From positions 1 to 58,477 of the forward strand of contig JAKEKT010000145.1 of NCBI GenBank assembly GCA_021495925.1: a stretch of DNA of 58,477 nt, read 5' to 3'. Numbering within the stretch: the first letter of the stretch is position 1; each line of letters starts with the position of its first letter. Both the position numbers and the translations under genes were made by a program. Source of the DNA: Diplodia intermedia. Its lineage: Eukaryota; Ascomycota; Dothideomycetes; Botryosphaeriales; Botryosphaeriaceae. The notes beneath the pieces were generated by a model that saw only the letters and a program-made list of their open reading frames with translations, was not told the origin of the DNA and made no database searches. This document shows positions 34,786 to 45,103 of the stretch, piece by piece.

Positions 34786-36965
34786 ACTTTCTCCACGCGC
34801 CACGGCAAAATTAAAGGGCGTCCGCACACGTGTGTTCGTTTATAATAGAGTGCATGGACGGGTCCATATTGGCGAGGCGATGAAACAGGTGGTGGTGTTT
34901 CGCATGATTGGCGGAAATGGCATCGTCTGGCTCGAGCGCCCACTGTTCGAAACATCGGGTGCGGAGCGCTCCGCCTAAACGGGATAACGGCTTCAATTGC
35001 CGAAGAGCCCACCTATAGTCGCGCGGCCAAGCCATACTACTTAATTTGCTCTAACCGACATCAGGATCTCTGGGCAAAGCGCGACCGGATTCGGGGGAAC
35101 GAGAGCCGCCATCAATTGACCTCTCTTTAAAAAGCATCCAACAGTTGTACATATGCCGATACTGCTGGTCCAGTAGGGCAAGCCGATGAACAAACTCAGT
35201 CGTTTCACGCAGTTTGTGGAGCTTGTTCGCAGATTAAGATCGTGTTGAAACCTTAATGGATTGACCCGCGAAGGGGCTTCACAGCTAGCAGAAACTATTA
35301 TACACAGAGTGGGACTAAGCCCAATTGGGTCTTCTATTCTGGGTAGATACTATGTGCGGCTCTTCAATCTTCAACAGATCGCCAACAAAAACAATGCTAT
35401 TCGAACAGTACATACACATGGTACAGACGACATGTCCCAACCTATATCCACTTCTCTCTGGAGCGCAAAAAGCAATCGAGTACCATTGTCCTTCCCCGGT
35501 GTCTGCATAGAGCGTGTGAGAGAGGAAGGTGAGCCTTAGAGGTGTGATAACCTTTCAGAGTAAGGCAGTCGATTTTCAACAGTGATGAGCTTTGGCGTCT
35601 GTGGGTAATAGAGAGGGGCGTTGACCCGATATTGTGTTGAGATCAGAGATGCTGTCTGGCCACTCCATTGACCAGTGGCTTCGCAAGATAGTGAGGGCTG
35701 TACAGTTCAGAACCATAGACTTCGCTGTGATCTCGGTGTAGAGGAGGAATCCAGAGACAGGTCCGCCTTGGCACAATGGAGGCTTTTGGCTTATTTTTGT
35801 TGGAGAGAGATGGGCAGGAAGCTGCCAGCGAGGGGAAGGTTCTTTCGTAGTCTTCAGCGAATTTCGTCTCTTCTGTTAATGCCGTTGGCCAGGTCTGACT
35901 TGGACTGAAACTCAAATATGTGTTTGGAATCTCCGTCGACTAGCGATCTTGCTCTCGAATTTGCTTGTGGAACTATCCGTAGATTGATGAGCGTTCTTTT
36001 CTTCGGTCTCGAGTCAGATGCGGTAGCTGGTTCATTCGATGTTGCACTGGACTGCAAGCCATTCACCCTCGAAGGCGCTGCCGCGATCACCTGCGCCGAC
36101 CTGCAGCCTTCCTCCGGCGAGACGCACGAGCTCGTGTAGAGGGAATAGTACGGCGGCAGCGCGAAAGCGGTGTTTGTGAAGGTCGACGTGAGTAAGGCCG
36201 CGGGCGTCAAGGCTGCAGTCGGGGAGACCGTGGAGCGGTACGGTAGTGTTGATATGTGAGTTATGATGGCTGCTCCGCGTCGCGTGTGTATGCGCAGGAG
36301 GTGCTGATGGATGGATGGATGTGGACAGTGTGGTGAACAATGTGGGAATTTGTAGCGAGGCGGCGAGCCCGACAACGGTTCTGAAGTGTCGGCTGTGGTA
36401 CACTAAACCTCAAGAATGGTCTTGTTTCTTTCGGAACAAAACCGTTAGCTTCAAGAATCAAGTCTGGCAAAGGAAGGGTGACTTACCGTACCGGGCATTC
36501 CTCCAATCCCAGCTGCAGACACCGGCGCCGTTCTCTATCCTTTGACCCCTCCATCATCCACCTTCACCATCCAACTTCATTCCCAAACGTTTCCCCCAAC
36601 GGATAATAGAAACACAGAAAAGCAAGTACATCCACTTAAAACAAAATAAAAGAACAAGAAAACGAAAACACCAAAGTTCATGCCATACAGATGCCAACCA
36701 TGCGAGCGAATCTCGAGGTATCGCAAAGACAAAGAGTTGAGAACTCGCACCAGAAAAAGACGCCATACAAAGCAAAACCCAGTATCGGACAACAACAATA
36801 AGAGCGAAAAAAAGAAGAAGGAGAAGAGAAACAAAAACAGAAGAAAAACAGGACAAGAGGTGTTAATACTTGCGAGGCGGTCCCCATCCCAACCGCCCCC
36901 ACAGGCAAAGTGGCCAACTTGTCATCCCGCCCTGCCCACCCCCACTGGCTATGTGGCCAAATTGT
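34786..36965. other. 2.2-kb intergenic region, partly A/T-rich
   Basis: I find no complete gene. A minus-strand frame at 36375-35854 is fairly protein-like but has no internal ATG and no splice partner I could find. The part at 36560-36870 is A-rich on the + strand, which creates an artificially hydrophobic frame on the minus strand. Confidence 0.45.
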
Positions 36966-37765
36966 CTAATTATATACGGGAGTGCCAGTACCGAGATGGC
37001 GGCCGACGAATTGGCCGCGGGGAGAGTTCTCACCCTCCGAGTCTACAACTCCCCCTGAAGGGTTCGCTGTAGACCCTGGGGGTGGCGTGGGGTTACTGCC
37101 ACCGCTCTCGGGGTCAGAAGACGGGTTTTGACGCCGCCTCCATCGCCGTCTGAGCTTCCCCACCGCGCTCTTGGCGGCAGCACCGACGGCCGTAGCCGCC
37201 ACCGCATATCCTGCAACTGAAAAGCAGTGGGGTGGGATGCGCCGGAAAGGGCAGGTTTGTGAAAGCTGGGCATGTCGAAGGCTGAGAGCGGGAACGCCTC
37301 GTGGAGACGACGATGCTGAGGTTGGATGCGAAGCAGGATTAGTATTTGGAACATAACCTCGGAGGTGGAGACACGCACAAGTGAGCGATCACGCATGCCA
37401 GTACGCTCAAACGACTGGTATTCCTTCCAATGCACCGGTCCAGGCGCGACGCCTGCATACTCATTACGCAAAGCCGACGGCTGTGGATTCATATCTGTAG
37501 ATGGTGCGGGAGGTTTCTCCAATCGCTTTAGGCGAGCGAGGATTGTAGGGATCTCATGGACCAGACCCTCAGCTCTGTCAGGCTGGACCTGATGGGCCTG
37601 CTGAAAGTTGCATGTAACGTCGCGGGCAGAGCAGATGGAGACGTCGTAGCGCCCGCGGAGGTACGGGGGTGATTTGCTGCGGAAAGGGGGCTGTGGTGAT
37701 GTGTTGTTTGTTTCCTGGACTGCCCGACGCCCCTCAGACGCCGCTAAGCTCTCTTGGAAACATTG
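36966..37765 (-). CDS. Possible uncharacterised gene (exon without a start codon seen)
   Basis: On the minus strand a frame is open from 37765, immediately after an in-frame TAG that also reads as a GCTAG splice acceptor, down to 37043. Its first 170 codons look like real protein (motifs LRGRYDVSICSARDVTCNF, VHEIPTILARLKRLE, AGVAPGPVHWKEYQSFE). There is no ATG before codon 93, so an upstream exon is expected; a 12-nt exon at 37876-37865 with a GTAGTC donor is one possibility. Near 37203 coding character passes to another frame (GYAVAATAVGAAAKSAVGK, then a Pro/Ser tail ending at 36966), with acceptor-like TTTTCAG and TTGCAG just before it, but I could not place the donor. It could be a small gene of unknown function or a decayed one. 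I do not recognise the family. Confidence 0.4.
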
Positions 37766-38190
37766 CTAGCCCTACAATCGTGTTTCTTCAAGTCACTCGC
37801 TCATTCTTTCGCGGATAGGTCAGGTCTGCGCAGATGGGTTATTTCTCTGCAGACACATGACTACTTTCCGATACATCGCCTCTTGCCGTATCGGTCAATC
37901 TCTTCTTCACCGGATTACTCCTTTTTTCGCGAGTAAGTCGAACGTGTTCAGTTCATGGACGAGTCTGATGTGAGTTGATAACGAGACCGGCTGTAGCGTC
38001 GAGTGATAGAAGTGTTCGCCTGGTCGACTTGATATATTTTATGATCCCTTGGTGCGATACTCCCTTGTTGAGATGCATCGTGTTGTTGTGGTGGCTCGAT
38101 GACTTAGTGTACCGACGGCAATGTACACGGATATAAAGCATTTTTCTCCGCTTCCGCCCCTCATCACCAACCCCTTCACAAAACTCAGCC
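37766..38190. promoter_or_regulatory. Divergent promoter region upstream of the P450
   Basis: A 425-bp region between the possible minus-strand gene and the P450 start. It holds the P450 TATA box and any promoter or first exon of the minus-strand gene. Confidence 0.45.
38132..38137 (+). promoter_or_regulatory. TATA box of the P450 gene
   Basis: TATAAA in the context GGATATAAAGC, 54 bp before the ATG at 38191; the following T/C tract fits a transcription start zone. Confidence 0.6.
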
Positions 38191-39970
38191 ATGCAAGTCG
38201 GAACCTTCCTCGCACTGTGGGCCGTGGCAGCATTCGTCCTGCTCAAGTTCATCACCTTCGCTGTGTCCAAAGAACGCCAGGCAAGAAGATGTCGCGAGCT
38301 GGGATGCAAACCGACAGTTGCCGCCAATCCCGGCGACCTTTCCCTGGGCATCTCATACCTGCGCCAAATGCTGAGATCCAGTGAGCTACACCGACTGCCA
38401 AATTACCTTGTAGAACACGTGTCAGAGATCAGCAAGCGCGAGGGGAGACTCGTCACCACCATGCAGCATGTCGTATTCGGCGAGAGGACCTTCTGGACAT
38501 GTGAGCCAAGGAACATCCAGGCCATCCTTGCCACACAGTTCAAAGACTTTGAGCTCGGATTGCGACGGACCGGCAATTTCCACCCTCTGTTGGGTGACGG
38601 TATCGTGAGTACACTGCCGTTGCTGAAGGCGAGACCGTGCCGCTGACGTACCTTACCAGTTCGCTTCAAACGGGAAGAAATGGGAACATTCCCGTGGCCT
38701 CCTCCGGCCCCAATTCGCCCGCGGCCAGATCAGCGATCTTGACCTGGAAGAGAAGCATGTGCAGAACATGATGAAGGCCCTCCCGGCCAACGCCGCTGAC
38801 CGCTGGACAAACATAACGAACATCCAGACTCTTTTCTTCCGCCTCACCGTCGACTCCTCAACCGAGTTCCTCTTTGGCGAAAGCATTGACAGCCAGCTCG
38901 CCGCGCAGGGATATCCCACCAACAAAACGCTTCCCCCCGAATGCAACGAACGCACCTTCGCCTCCGCATTCGACCTGTCGCAGTGGTATCTCGCCCGCGC
39001 CGTCCGGCTCGGAAAGCTCTACTGGCTGGGCCACACGCCCGCCTTCAAGAAAGAGTGCGAATCCGTGCACGCCTTCGTCGACTACTTCGTGCAGATGGCC
39101 CTCGACAAGAACCTCGCCGAAGCCCAGCAGAAAGAAGAGAAGAAGTCGTCCTCCCCCTCCTCTCCATCCTCCTCCTCCTCCTCCAAAAAGGAGAAGTACA
39201 TCTTCCTCCACGCCCTCGCCGCAGAAACCACGGACCCCATCGAGCTGCGCAACCAGCTCCTCAACATCCTGCTCGCGGGGCGCGACACGACCGCCTCGCT
39301 CCTCTCCTGGCTCTTCCTCATGCTGGCGCGGCACCCATCGCGCTACATCACGCTGCGGCGCGCCATCCTCGGCGCCTTCGGCACGTACGACGCGCCCAAG
39401 GACATCACGTACGCGTCGCTCAAGGCGTGCGCGCCGCTGCGGCACCACCTGGCCGAGACGCTGCGGCTCTTCCCGGTGGTGCCGTTCAACTCGCGCACGG
39501 CGGCGACCGACACGACGCTGCCGACGGGCGGCGGCCGCGACGGGCGCGCCCCCGTCTTCGTGCCCGCCGGCACCGAGGTCGAGTACAACGTGTACGTGAT
39601 GCAGCGCCGCAAGGACCTGTGGGGCGACGACGCCGACGCGTTCCGCCCGGAGCGCTGGGAGGGCCGCCGCGCCGCCGCCGCCGCCGCCGGCTGGGAGTAC
39701 CTGCCGTTCAACGGCGGCCCGCGCGTCTGCATCGGCCAGCAGTTCGCCCTGACCGAGGCCGCGTACGTCGTCGTGCGCCTGCTGCAGCGCTTCGACCGCA
39801 TCGAGGGCGAGCGGCTGGAGGTGAAGCACGGGTTGACCCTGACGGACTGCCCGGCGGGCGGGGTGCTGGTGAGGTTGAGGGAGGCGGCGAGGCGGCAGGG
39901 GGAGGAGGCGGTTGAGCGGGGTGCTGGGAAGGTCGGGGGTGGTAAAGCGTTGGGCGTGTTGTCTTTTTAG
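38191..39970 (+). CDS. Cytochrome P450, CYP52-like (fatty acid/alkane hydroxylase type)
   Basis: Exons 38191-38604 and 38660-39970; the 55-bp intron (GTGAGT to TACCAG) is phase 0 and the product is 574 aa. An N-terminal membrane anchor (residues about 4-26) implies endoplasmic reticulum location. The I-helix oxygen-binding motif LLAGRDTTAS is near residue 341, ETLR (ExxR) near 404, FRPERW follows, and the heme loop PFNGGPRVCIGQQFA places the axial Cys at about 495. The VPFNSRTA and heme-loop wording match the CYP52/CYP539 group, which oxidise the terminal carbon of fatty acids or n-alkanes; the substrate is inferred. Compared with a usual 510-530 residues there is a Ser/Lys-rich insert (KKSSSPSSPSSSSSSKK) around residues 300-320 and a basic C-terminal extension of about 20 residues. 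GC at third positions rises sharply in the 3' half. Confidence 0.93.
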
Positions 39971-40640
39971 CAATGTGGGTGGGCTGCGTGTATTTTGTAA
40001 AAGGTTGGGTATCCCCCTCAGATGCGTGTCGGCTTCACCCTCAGCCTCGCCAATGTAGCTTCAGTTGCCGTGCGGGGAGAGTGGTCCAGCCCGGTTGAAG
40101 ATGACGCAGCATCATGAGCTGACGTTGCGGCGGTGAAGCCTCCTTCCCAGTGGTCCATGTGTCAGCTTCAATCTGTAAGCCGATTAATCTAGCCATTGGT
40201 ATGTACAGTACAGTGTTCAATGTTGGTGTAGAAAGACTATCGAATAACGAGCGAGAGGTGGGCATCTGATGATCCTGGAGCAGCGCCCCCAGAAACCGAG
40301 TAGTCGCATCACCAAGCCTAATTGTCCAAACGACCCGGTAGTATGGAAGACCCAGGAATGGTAGGTTTGCTCCGGCAGACGTGTTCCTCGAAGGGACGGC
40401 ATCGGAAAAAAAACAAACCTTTGCGTCAGCTGGGTCGGTGCGACATTCAAAAGCCACTGGATATTCTTGCCCCCACTTGAGCCTTTAATGTAACGCGCAG
40501 GGGCTTGTACTACGTTACAGTGTATCCACCGCTCCTTTTATCTTGAGATAAGCCTCAGTATATACAGCAGTTGGGTGCCAGCCTGGCTCACCGTGAAATC
40601 CCCTCTCGCAACCCCGCACCGCTCTTTTGTCTTCAGGACC
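39971..40640. other. Intergenic region between the P450 and the Cys-rich gene
   Basis: Contains the P450 3' flank and the promoter of the next gene, with a TATA-like element at 40559-40564. A 138-codon minus-strand frame (40457-40041) has moderate protein-like composition, but I found no motif or support, so it is not called. Confidence 0.45.
40559..40564 (+). promoter_or_regulatory. TATA-like element of the Cys-rich membrane protein gene
   Basis: GTATATAC lies about 80 bp before the ATG at 40641. The first ATG downstream of it in any frame is that start codon, which supports the start and argues against a hidden upstream coding exon. Confidence 0.5.
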
Positions 40641-41417
40641 ATGGAAAACAACACCCTCCTTCAAATCAGGGCAGAAGGTTGCGCTGATGGCGATGCCAAC
40701 TGCGCCATGGAGTGCTGCTACAATGTCTGCTGCGCCGACACGTGCTGCGAGGCTGGAGCAACGTGTTGCGGTGGCACATGCTGTGCCGCCGGCTCCCTCT
40801 GTTGTGGCGACAACCTCTGCTGCGATGGCGAAGATACATGTGGCCTGTGGATGAGCGTGGCCGATGCCACGCGCTCAACCTGCACGAGGACGGCGTCGCA
40901 GTATGCGAACACTACCATCATCATGAATCAGCAAACGACAGATGCGACCATGGCTCTTTCCTCGAACATAACGTCTGATGTCGATCCAGAGACCTCCGCG
41001 ACGGACACTCCGATGATTTCAACAACGTCTTTCTCAACGACGACGGGGACGTCTGGAGTACCCACAGAATCTGCTACGGCAGCGGCAGATCAGAACAGTG
41101 GAGCGTTGTCTGCAGGAGCAATTGCTGGAATCGCCATTGCTGCTGTGGTCTTCCTGCTCGGAATCTGCGGAGGACTGCTCTTCTGGAGGAAGCATCAGCA
41201 GCGCAGAAGCAAGGCAACGGATGCACTATATAAGCCAACGGGCGGAAGGTACGAGCTGGCAACGGACAAGGCCGATACTTCGGGGCACAGACCAGAAGCG
41301 GATGGACTCGGTATGCAAGAGATGGAAGTTCCACCATTGGAGGTTGGTGGAGGCGGGATTCATGAACTCCCTGCTGAGTCTCGGCCAGTTGAGGTTGGGG
41401 ATGCCGCATCAAGATAA
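40641..41417 (+). CDS. Cys-rich single-pass membrane protein, function unknown
   Basis: A single exon of 258 aa starts at an ideal ACCATGG. Residues 10-75 carry about 20 cysteines, many as CC pairs (CCYNVCC, DTCCEAG, TCCGGTCC, SLCCGDNLCCDG), suggesting a disulfide-knotted extracellular module. A Thr/Ser-rich stalk (about 90-150) with potential O-glycosylation follows, then one membrane helix (AGIAIAAVVFLLGICGGLLF) and a basic stop-transfer (WRKHQQRRSK). The tail of about 75 residues is cytosolic. The layout is that of fungal surface sensors or adhesion-type proteins with a Cys domain, Ser/Thr stalk, single helix and short tail. Oddly, no signal peptide precedes the Cys module, and the upstream sequence has no in-frame ATG. 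The protein may insert N-out through its own helix, or an upstream exon was missed. Nothing further can be said about ligand or partner. Confidence 0.75.
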   Translation: MENNTLLQIRAEGCADGDANCAMECCYNVCCADTCCEAGATCCGGTCCAAGSLCCGDNLCCDGEDTCGLWMSVADATRSTCTRTASQYANTTIIMNQQTTDATMALSSNITSDVDPETSATDTPMISTTSFSTTTGTSGVPTESATAAADQNSGALSAGAIAGIAIAAVVFLLGICGGLLFWRKHQQRRSKATDALYKPTGGRYELATDKADTSGHRPEADGLGMQEMEVPPLEVGGGGIHELPAESRPVEVGDAASR

Positions 41418-41936
41418 AGGCCGAATTTTGCCTTTGCTACTTCCCGTAAAAACAAATCTTCGACTATTTTCTCAGGTAAGAATACAGTCTACTTGGAGAC
41501 TTGGGAAGCCTTTTTGGAATTTTCGTGAAGTTCAGAACAGTAAACATGGCGCTCGAGTTACCTCAGCGCTTTTCAATATAACAAGTTTATGTCCTATACT
41601 CGCAAATCATATGTCTGACGACAACAAAGGCATCAGTTCCCGGTGAGTGACACAGGCCAATTTGCAGGAGGCTTAGAAGATCTACAAAGGGTGTCTTGAC
41701 CAAACACCGCTTCTTACCCTCCTCCGACGCCACCGCCAGGAACGCCTACTCCCACACTTTCTTGCATCGGGAAGTTGGGTGACACTACGCAGTATCTGGG
41801 ACAACAAGGTTTCGAGTCACAACGGGTGGCCAAAGACATTGGTCCGAGTCTCTGAGCCACTTCGACAGTTTGGCTCTCTCTGCCTAAGGCATCATGCCCT
41901 CCACGACAACAACAAAAAAAAAAAAACAACTCCCCA

Positions 41937-41968
41937 GTTCGAACCACGCCGCGTTCGAACCACGCCGC
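41937..41968. repeat. Perfect 16-bp tandem duplication containing GTTCGAACC
   Basis: Two adjacent identical copies, 41937-41952 and 41953-41968. Read on the minus strand each carries GGTTCGAAC, the core of a Pol III B box, and a T13 run follows about 10 bases after the second copy (A13 on the + strand at 41914-41926). The flanks cannot fold into a tRNA T-arm, so this is listed as a repeat only. Confidence 0.85.
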
Positions 41969-42418
41969 GAGCACGCTCACCACCACCAAGACCAGAGGCA
42001 AAAAAGGCAAAAAACTATATGAGCTTGCTCAACCCGAGGGAAGCGTGCTATATAGAAACAGGCTCTTTGAGAACCGCCTGTTTTTTCCCGTTACACCCAC
42101 CCGACCCTACCCCAGTCTCACCTAGGGCGCCCACCGCTCGTGGCTGTTGTGGCGAAGAATCCTAAACCCAATGGGAACGGTTCCGCAAACCACTCGGCCA
42201 GTCATCACTTGGACGGGTCATTAGTGGGAATTTTGACGCCGTTAATTATATGGCCAACCCCCGCCCCAGTTTGCTTCCTCGGCCTCTGCTGCGCCTTTTC
42301 TTCGATCTGCTCTTCGCTCGTCCACTCTCCGAGTTCCTGTCGGGTTCCTCGTCACCTCTTCGCCCAACGTTTCCTTTGCCTTTCCTTTGGGTCACTCACT
42401 CTGCGCACCAATCGTCAA

Positions 42419-42449
42419 CCCGCCGCCCGCCGCCCGCCGCCCGCCGCCC
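42419..42449. repeat. CCGCCCG heptanucleotide tandem repeat (about 4 units)
   Basis: Four near-perfect 7-bp units in non-coding DNA upstream of nothing recognisable. Confidence 0.85.
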
Positions 42450-42867
42450 ACTGCCTACCGCCAACGTCATTCCAACGCGCCTCTTTCCCAGCCCTTGTCC
42501 TTGAGCCGAACCCACCCGCATGAACGTCACGTACGAGCAGCTCACCCAGCCGTTCCCCCTCGGCGCCCACACGAGCGCCAGCCGCGCGCGATGCCGAAAA
42601 GCAAGAACCAACAACCAAGAGCGGCCCGGGACGAGCACACACACTCTCTCTCTCTCCCTCGCAAGCACAACCGCAGCACTGCGACTTCCTCCCAATGCAC
42701 CGTCAAGGCGGACAACCCCCCGCCCCGACTTGTGTTGGCGACGGTATCCTCCAAGTGTTCCGCCCGTGTCGCGGGCGCATAACCGCGCATCCACCACACT
42801 TCCATCCTCACCCTCACCCTCTCACTCCGCCCCGCTCCGCTCACTCGGTTCCCGCGCGCTCCAATTC

Positions 42868-42887
42868 ACCGTACCGTACCGTACCGT
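42868..42887. repeat. CCGTA pentanucleotide tandem repeat (4 units)
   Basis: Four units of ACCGT/CCGTA in a row in non-coding DNA. Confidence 0.85.
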
Positions 42888-42940
42888 GCTGCAGCTGACC
42901 CGCACCAGCGAATCCCCACGCCGCTCCGCCTCGACATCGA

Positions 42941-42965
42941 GCCGCGCCGCGCCGCGCCGCGCCGC
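42941..42965. repeat. GCCGC pentanucleotide tandem repeat (5 units)
   Basis: Five perfect GCCGC units in non-coding DNA, followed by a degenerate copy. Confidence 0.85.
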
Positions 42966-43473
42966 ACCGCACTACGCTCTTCGAACCCCACTTGAGTTGC
43001 TCATCCTCAAACACAATCAGACAGGTCGCGGCGCCGTCAGCCGTCCCTCTTCATCTGCGCCGGGAGGGAGGAACTCCCCCACCGCCCAGAAGGTTGAGCG
43101 ACACGGGAGACCCCAGCCATCTCGCGGTCATCGGGACCGGAGATCAAGGGTGTAAAGCCACTTGCACCTGGACGCTGACAGACTGCCATCATTCTATTCT
43201 TCAGCGATGACGAAAATAAAAAGCGCCTGTGTATACGTAATGTGATCCGATTGTACTCTGGCATAGGTAGGTAGTGCGCAGCCAGACCCGGGACATGTTC
43301 CGGAAAGAAAAAAGAAAGTCTCCAACCTCTATCGTGTTTCCAAACGCCACATGATGAATTGCCCTGTTCTTTCAATTTTACGCGGGGTCAAAGATCAAAG
43401 ACGCCAACCTAGATGCGTCCTCTCCCCCCTTCTTTTCAACACCTCTCCCGAACTGTCAGGGTAGTGGCCAGAC

Positions 43474-45103
43474 CTACTTCCTCGCTTCTCCCGACCGGAC
43501 CTCGGCCCTCTCCTCACATCCATCATCGTCTCTTCGCTCCGTTCCACCCTCTGTTTGTTCTCCTCCGCCAACATCCTCATCCTCTCCATCATCAACACCC
43601 TCCACAAGCCCCCTCTCCTCATCCCTCACCACACCTTCCTCCCGCCTCCCTCCACCACCACCACCACCCCTCGCCCTCTCCTTCCTCACCGCCACAAACA
43701 CCGCACTGCCCAAAATCAGCAAACTCCCCGCCCACCCCCACCCATCCGGCCCGGTCCCAAAGACGACCTTGTCCCCGGCCAACGCGAACAGCATCTGGCA
43801 GTAAACCATATTCGTCGCGCGGCTGCTGCGCTCCTGCTGCAAGCCGGCGGCGAGCAGGTACTGCATGAGGAAGCCGCAGACGCCGAGGAAGGCCAGCAGC
43901 GCCCAGTCGCGCGGCGACGTGGGCAGCAAAAAGGGGATGGACGGCACGAGCGCCATGGCGACGAGCGAGACGAAGGTGCACCAGCCGGCGAAGTAGTTGA
44001 CCGAGATGAGGGCGTGGGCGCGCGGGCCGATCCAGCGCAGCGTCGTGTAGGCCGTGGCGGCGCCGAGGACGCCGACGAGGGCGGCGCCGACGGCCGTGGC
44101 GCGCTGCGAGGGCGTGACGGACGTGTAGTCGCCCGCGTCGCTTGGGAGGGGCGCGTCGGGGGCCGAGGTCGTGCCGTTGGATGGAGGGGAGGGGGAGGAG
44201 GCTGGGTTGGGGAAGAGGGAGGTGGGCCGCGCGATGAGGACGACGCCGAAGAGGGAGATGAGGGCGGCGATTTGCTCCATGCGCGTGAAGGGCTCTTTGA
44301 TGAGGATGGAGCAGGCGAAGCAGGCGAGGGAGGGCGCGAGGAAGGTGATGACGGTGGCGTCGGAGAGGGGGAGGTAGATAAGAGCGTCTGCGGTGGGTTA
44401 GGACGGGGGAGCTGGGGCTGGGACGAGGGTGGGGGGAGAACTCACAGTACATGCCGGATGTACCGAAGAGTCCACCAAAGCCTCGTAGAACAAGCAGCCA
44501 ACGGACTTCTTTTGGTCCCAGTGGCGCATGCTCGATTTTCTTCCACCACACGTACATCGAGCATAGCACCAGGGTGATGCCCATGCGGGCAAAGAGGACC
44601 TTGGCGTGGTAAAGTGGTTAGCTACACTTTCATATCAGGACGGTGTGCGGGAATCCTACCTGGAATGGGTGATAGCCCTTCCCATGGTTTCCCTCAATCT
44701 CTAGAATTCTGGTCGCGACATTCATGGTGACGGCAAAGAACTGCGACACAAGCACTAGCACAAGCCCTTTGTTGTGTAACCATGACGCCTGGAGCCGGCC
44801 TCTCCACGTCTGGGGTCGTTTTTCTGAGGGCTCCCCTTCACGCAAAGATTGAGGCAGCAGGAAAGTTGAGGAAGTGGCGGTATGCGCGGATGGATAGTCC
44901 TCCATGGAGAAAACGGAAAGCGTGGGAGAAGCGGCCCGGCGGTCAGGAGTGCGTGGAATGCTCAGGCGCAAACTTTCTCCAGAAGGCTTGGAAACAGGCG
45001 CGCGTGTGAGGGCATCGTTCTCGGCAACGGCAGCAAGTGCAGCCTCGTCGCGGGCTGGCTGGGGTTTCTTGCCCTCATTTGTGGCGTTCGATAACGGACT
45101 CAT
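43474..45103 (-). CDS. EamA/DMT-superfamily membrane transporter
   Basis: Exons 45103-44660, 44599-44446 and 44387-43474; introns of 60 and 58 bp; 503 aa. Junction phases are 0 and 1 and both restore the frame. About 110 cytosolic Ser/Pro-rich residues precede ten predicted membrane helices arranged as two EamA halves. The first half has LVLVLVSQFFAVTMNV and ends with the conserved LPLSDATVITFLAPSLACF, EPFTRMEQIAALISLFGVVLIARP stretch, written here in two parts because it spans two helices. The second half follows a Ser/Pro loop (helices around TAVGAALVGVLGAATAYTTL and LLAFLGVCGFLMQYLLAAG). The tail has a Gly-7 run and acidic residues. The family exports or exchanges small metabolites and includes SLC35G-like carriers; the substrate is unknown. 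The position of the last helices and the low-complexity tail are less certain. Confidence 0.88.

Larger units (their letters stand above)
41418..43473. other. 2-kb intergenic region with several tandem repeats
   Basis: No gene is supported. The region holds a perfect 16-bp tandem duplication next to an A13 run, and CCGCCCG, CCGTA and GCCGC tandems at 42.4-43.0 kb. A frame starting with an ATG at 42520 soon becomes Ser/Arg low complexity and is not called. Confidence 0.5.

Noticed and set aside
35854..36375. 173-codon minus-strand frame with fairly protein-like second half
   Set aside because: It opens with TTG, contains no internal Met, and no donor/acceptor pair links it to an ATG exon.
36554..36917. 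Very hydrophobic minus-strand frame resembling a small membrane protein
   Set aside because: Hydrophobicity comes from A-rich + strand DNA (T-rich codons for Phe and Leu); several overlapping frames show the same effect.
38858..39973. 371-codon minus-strand frame antisense to the P450
   Set aside because: High GC at third positions in the P450 removes stop codons on the other strand. The product is Arg/Ala/Val-rich with no motif. The same explanation covers the 380-codon + strand frame at 50857-51999 opposite the PAF-acetylhydrolase-like gene.
40041..40457. 138-codon minus-strand frame between the P450 and the Cys-rich gene
   Set aside because: It starts with ATG and has a balanced composition, but no domain or promoter cue was seen. 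Left uncalled for lack of support.
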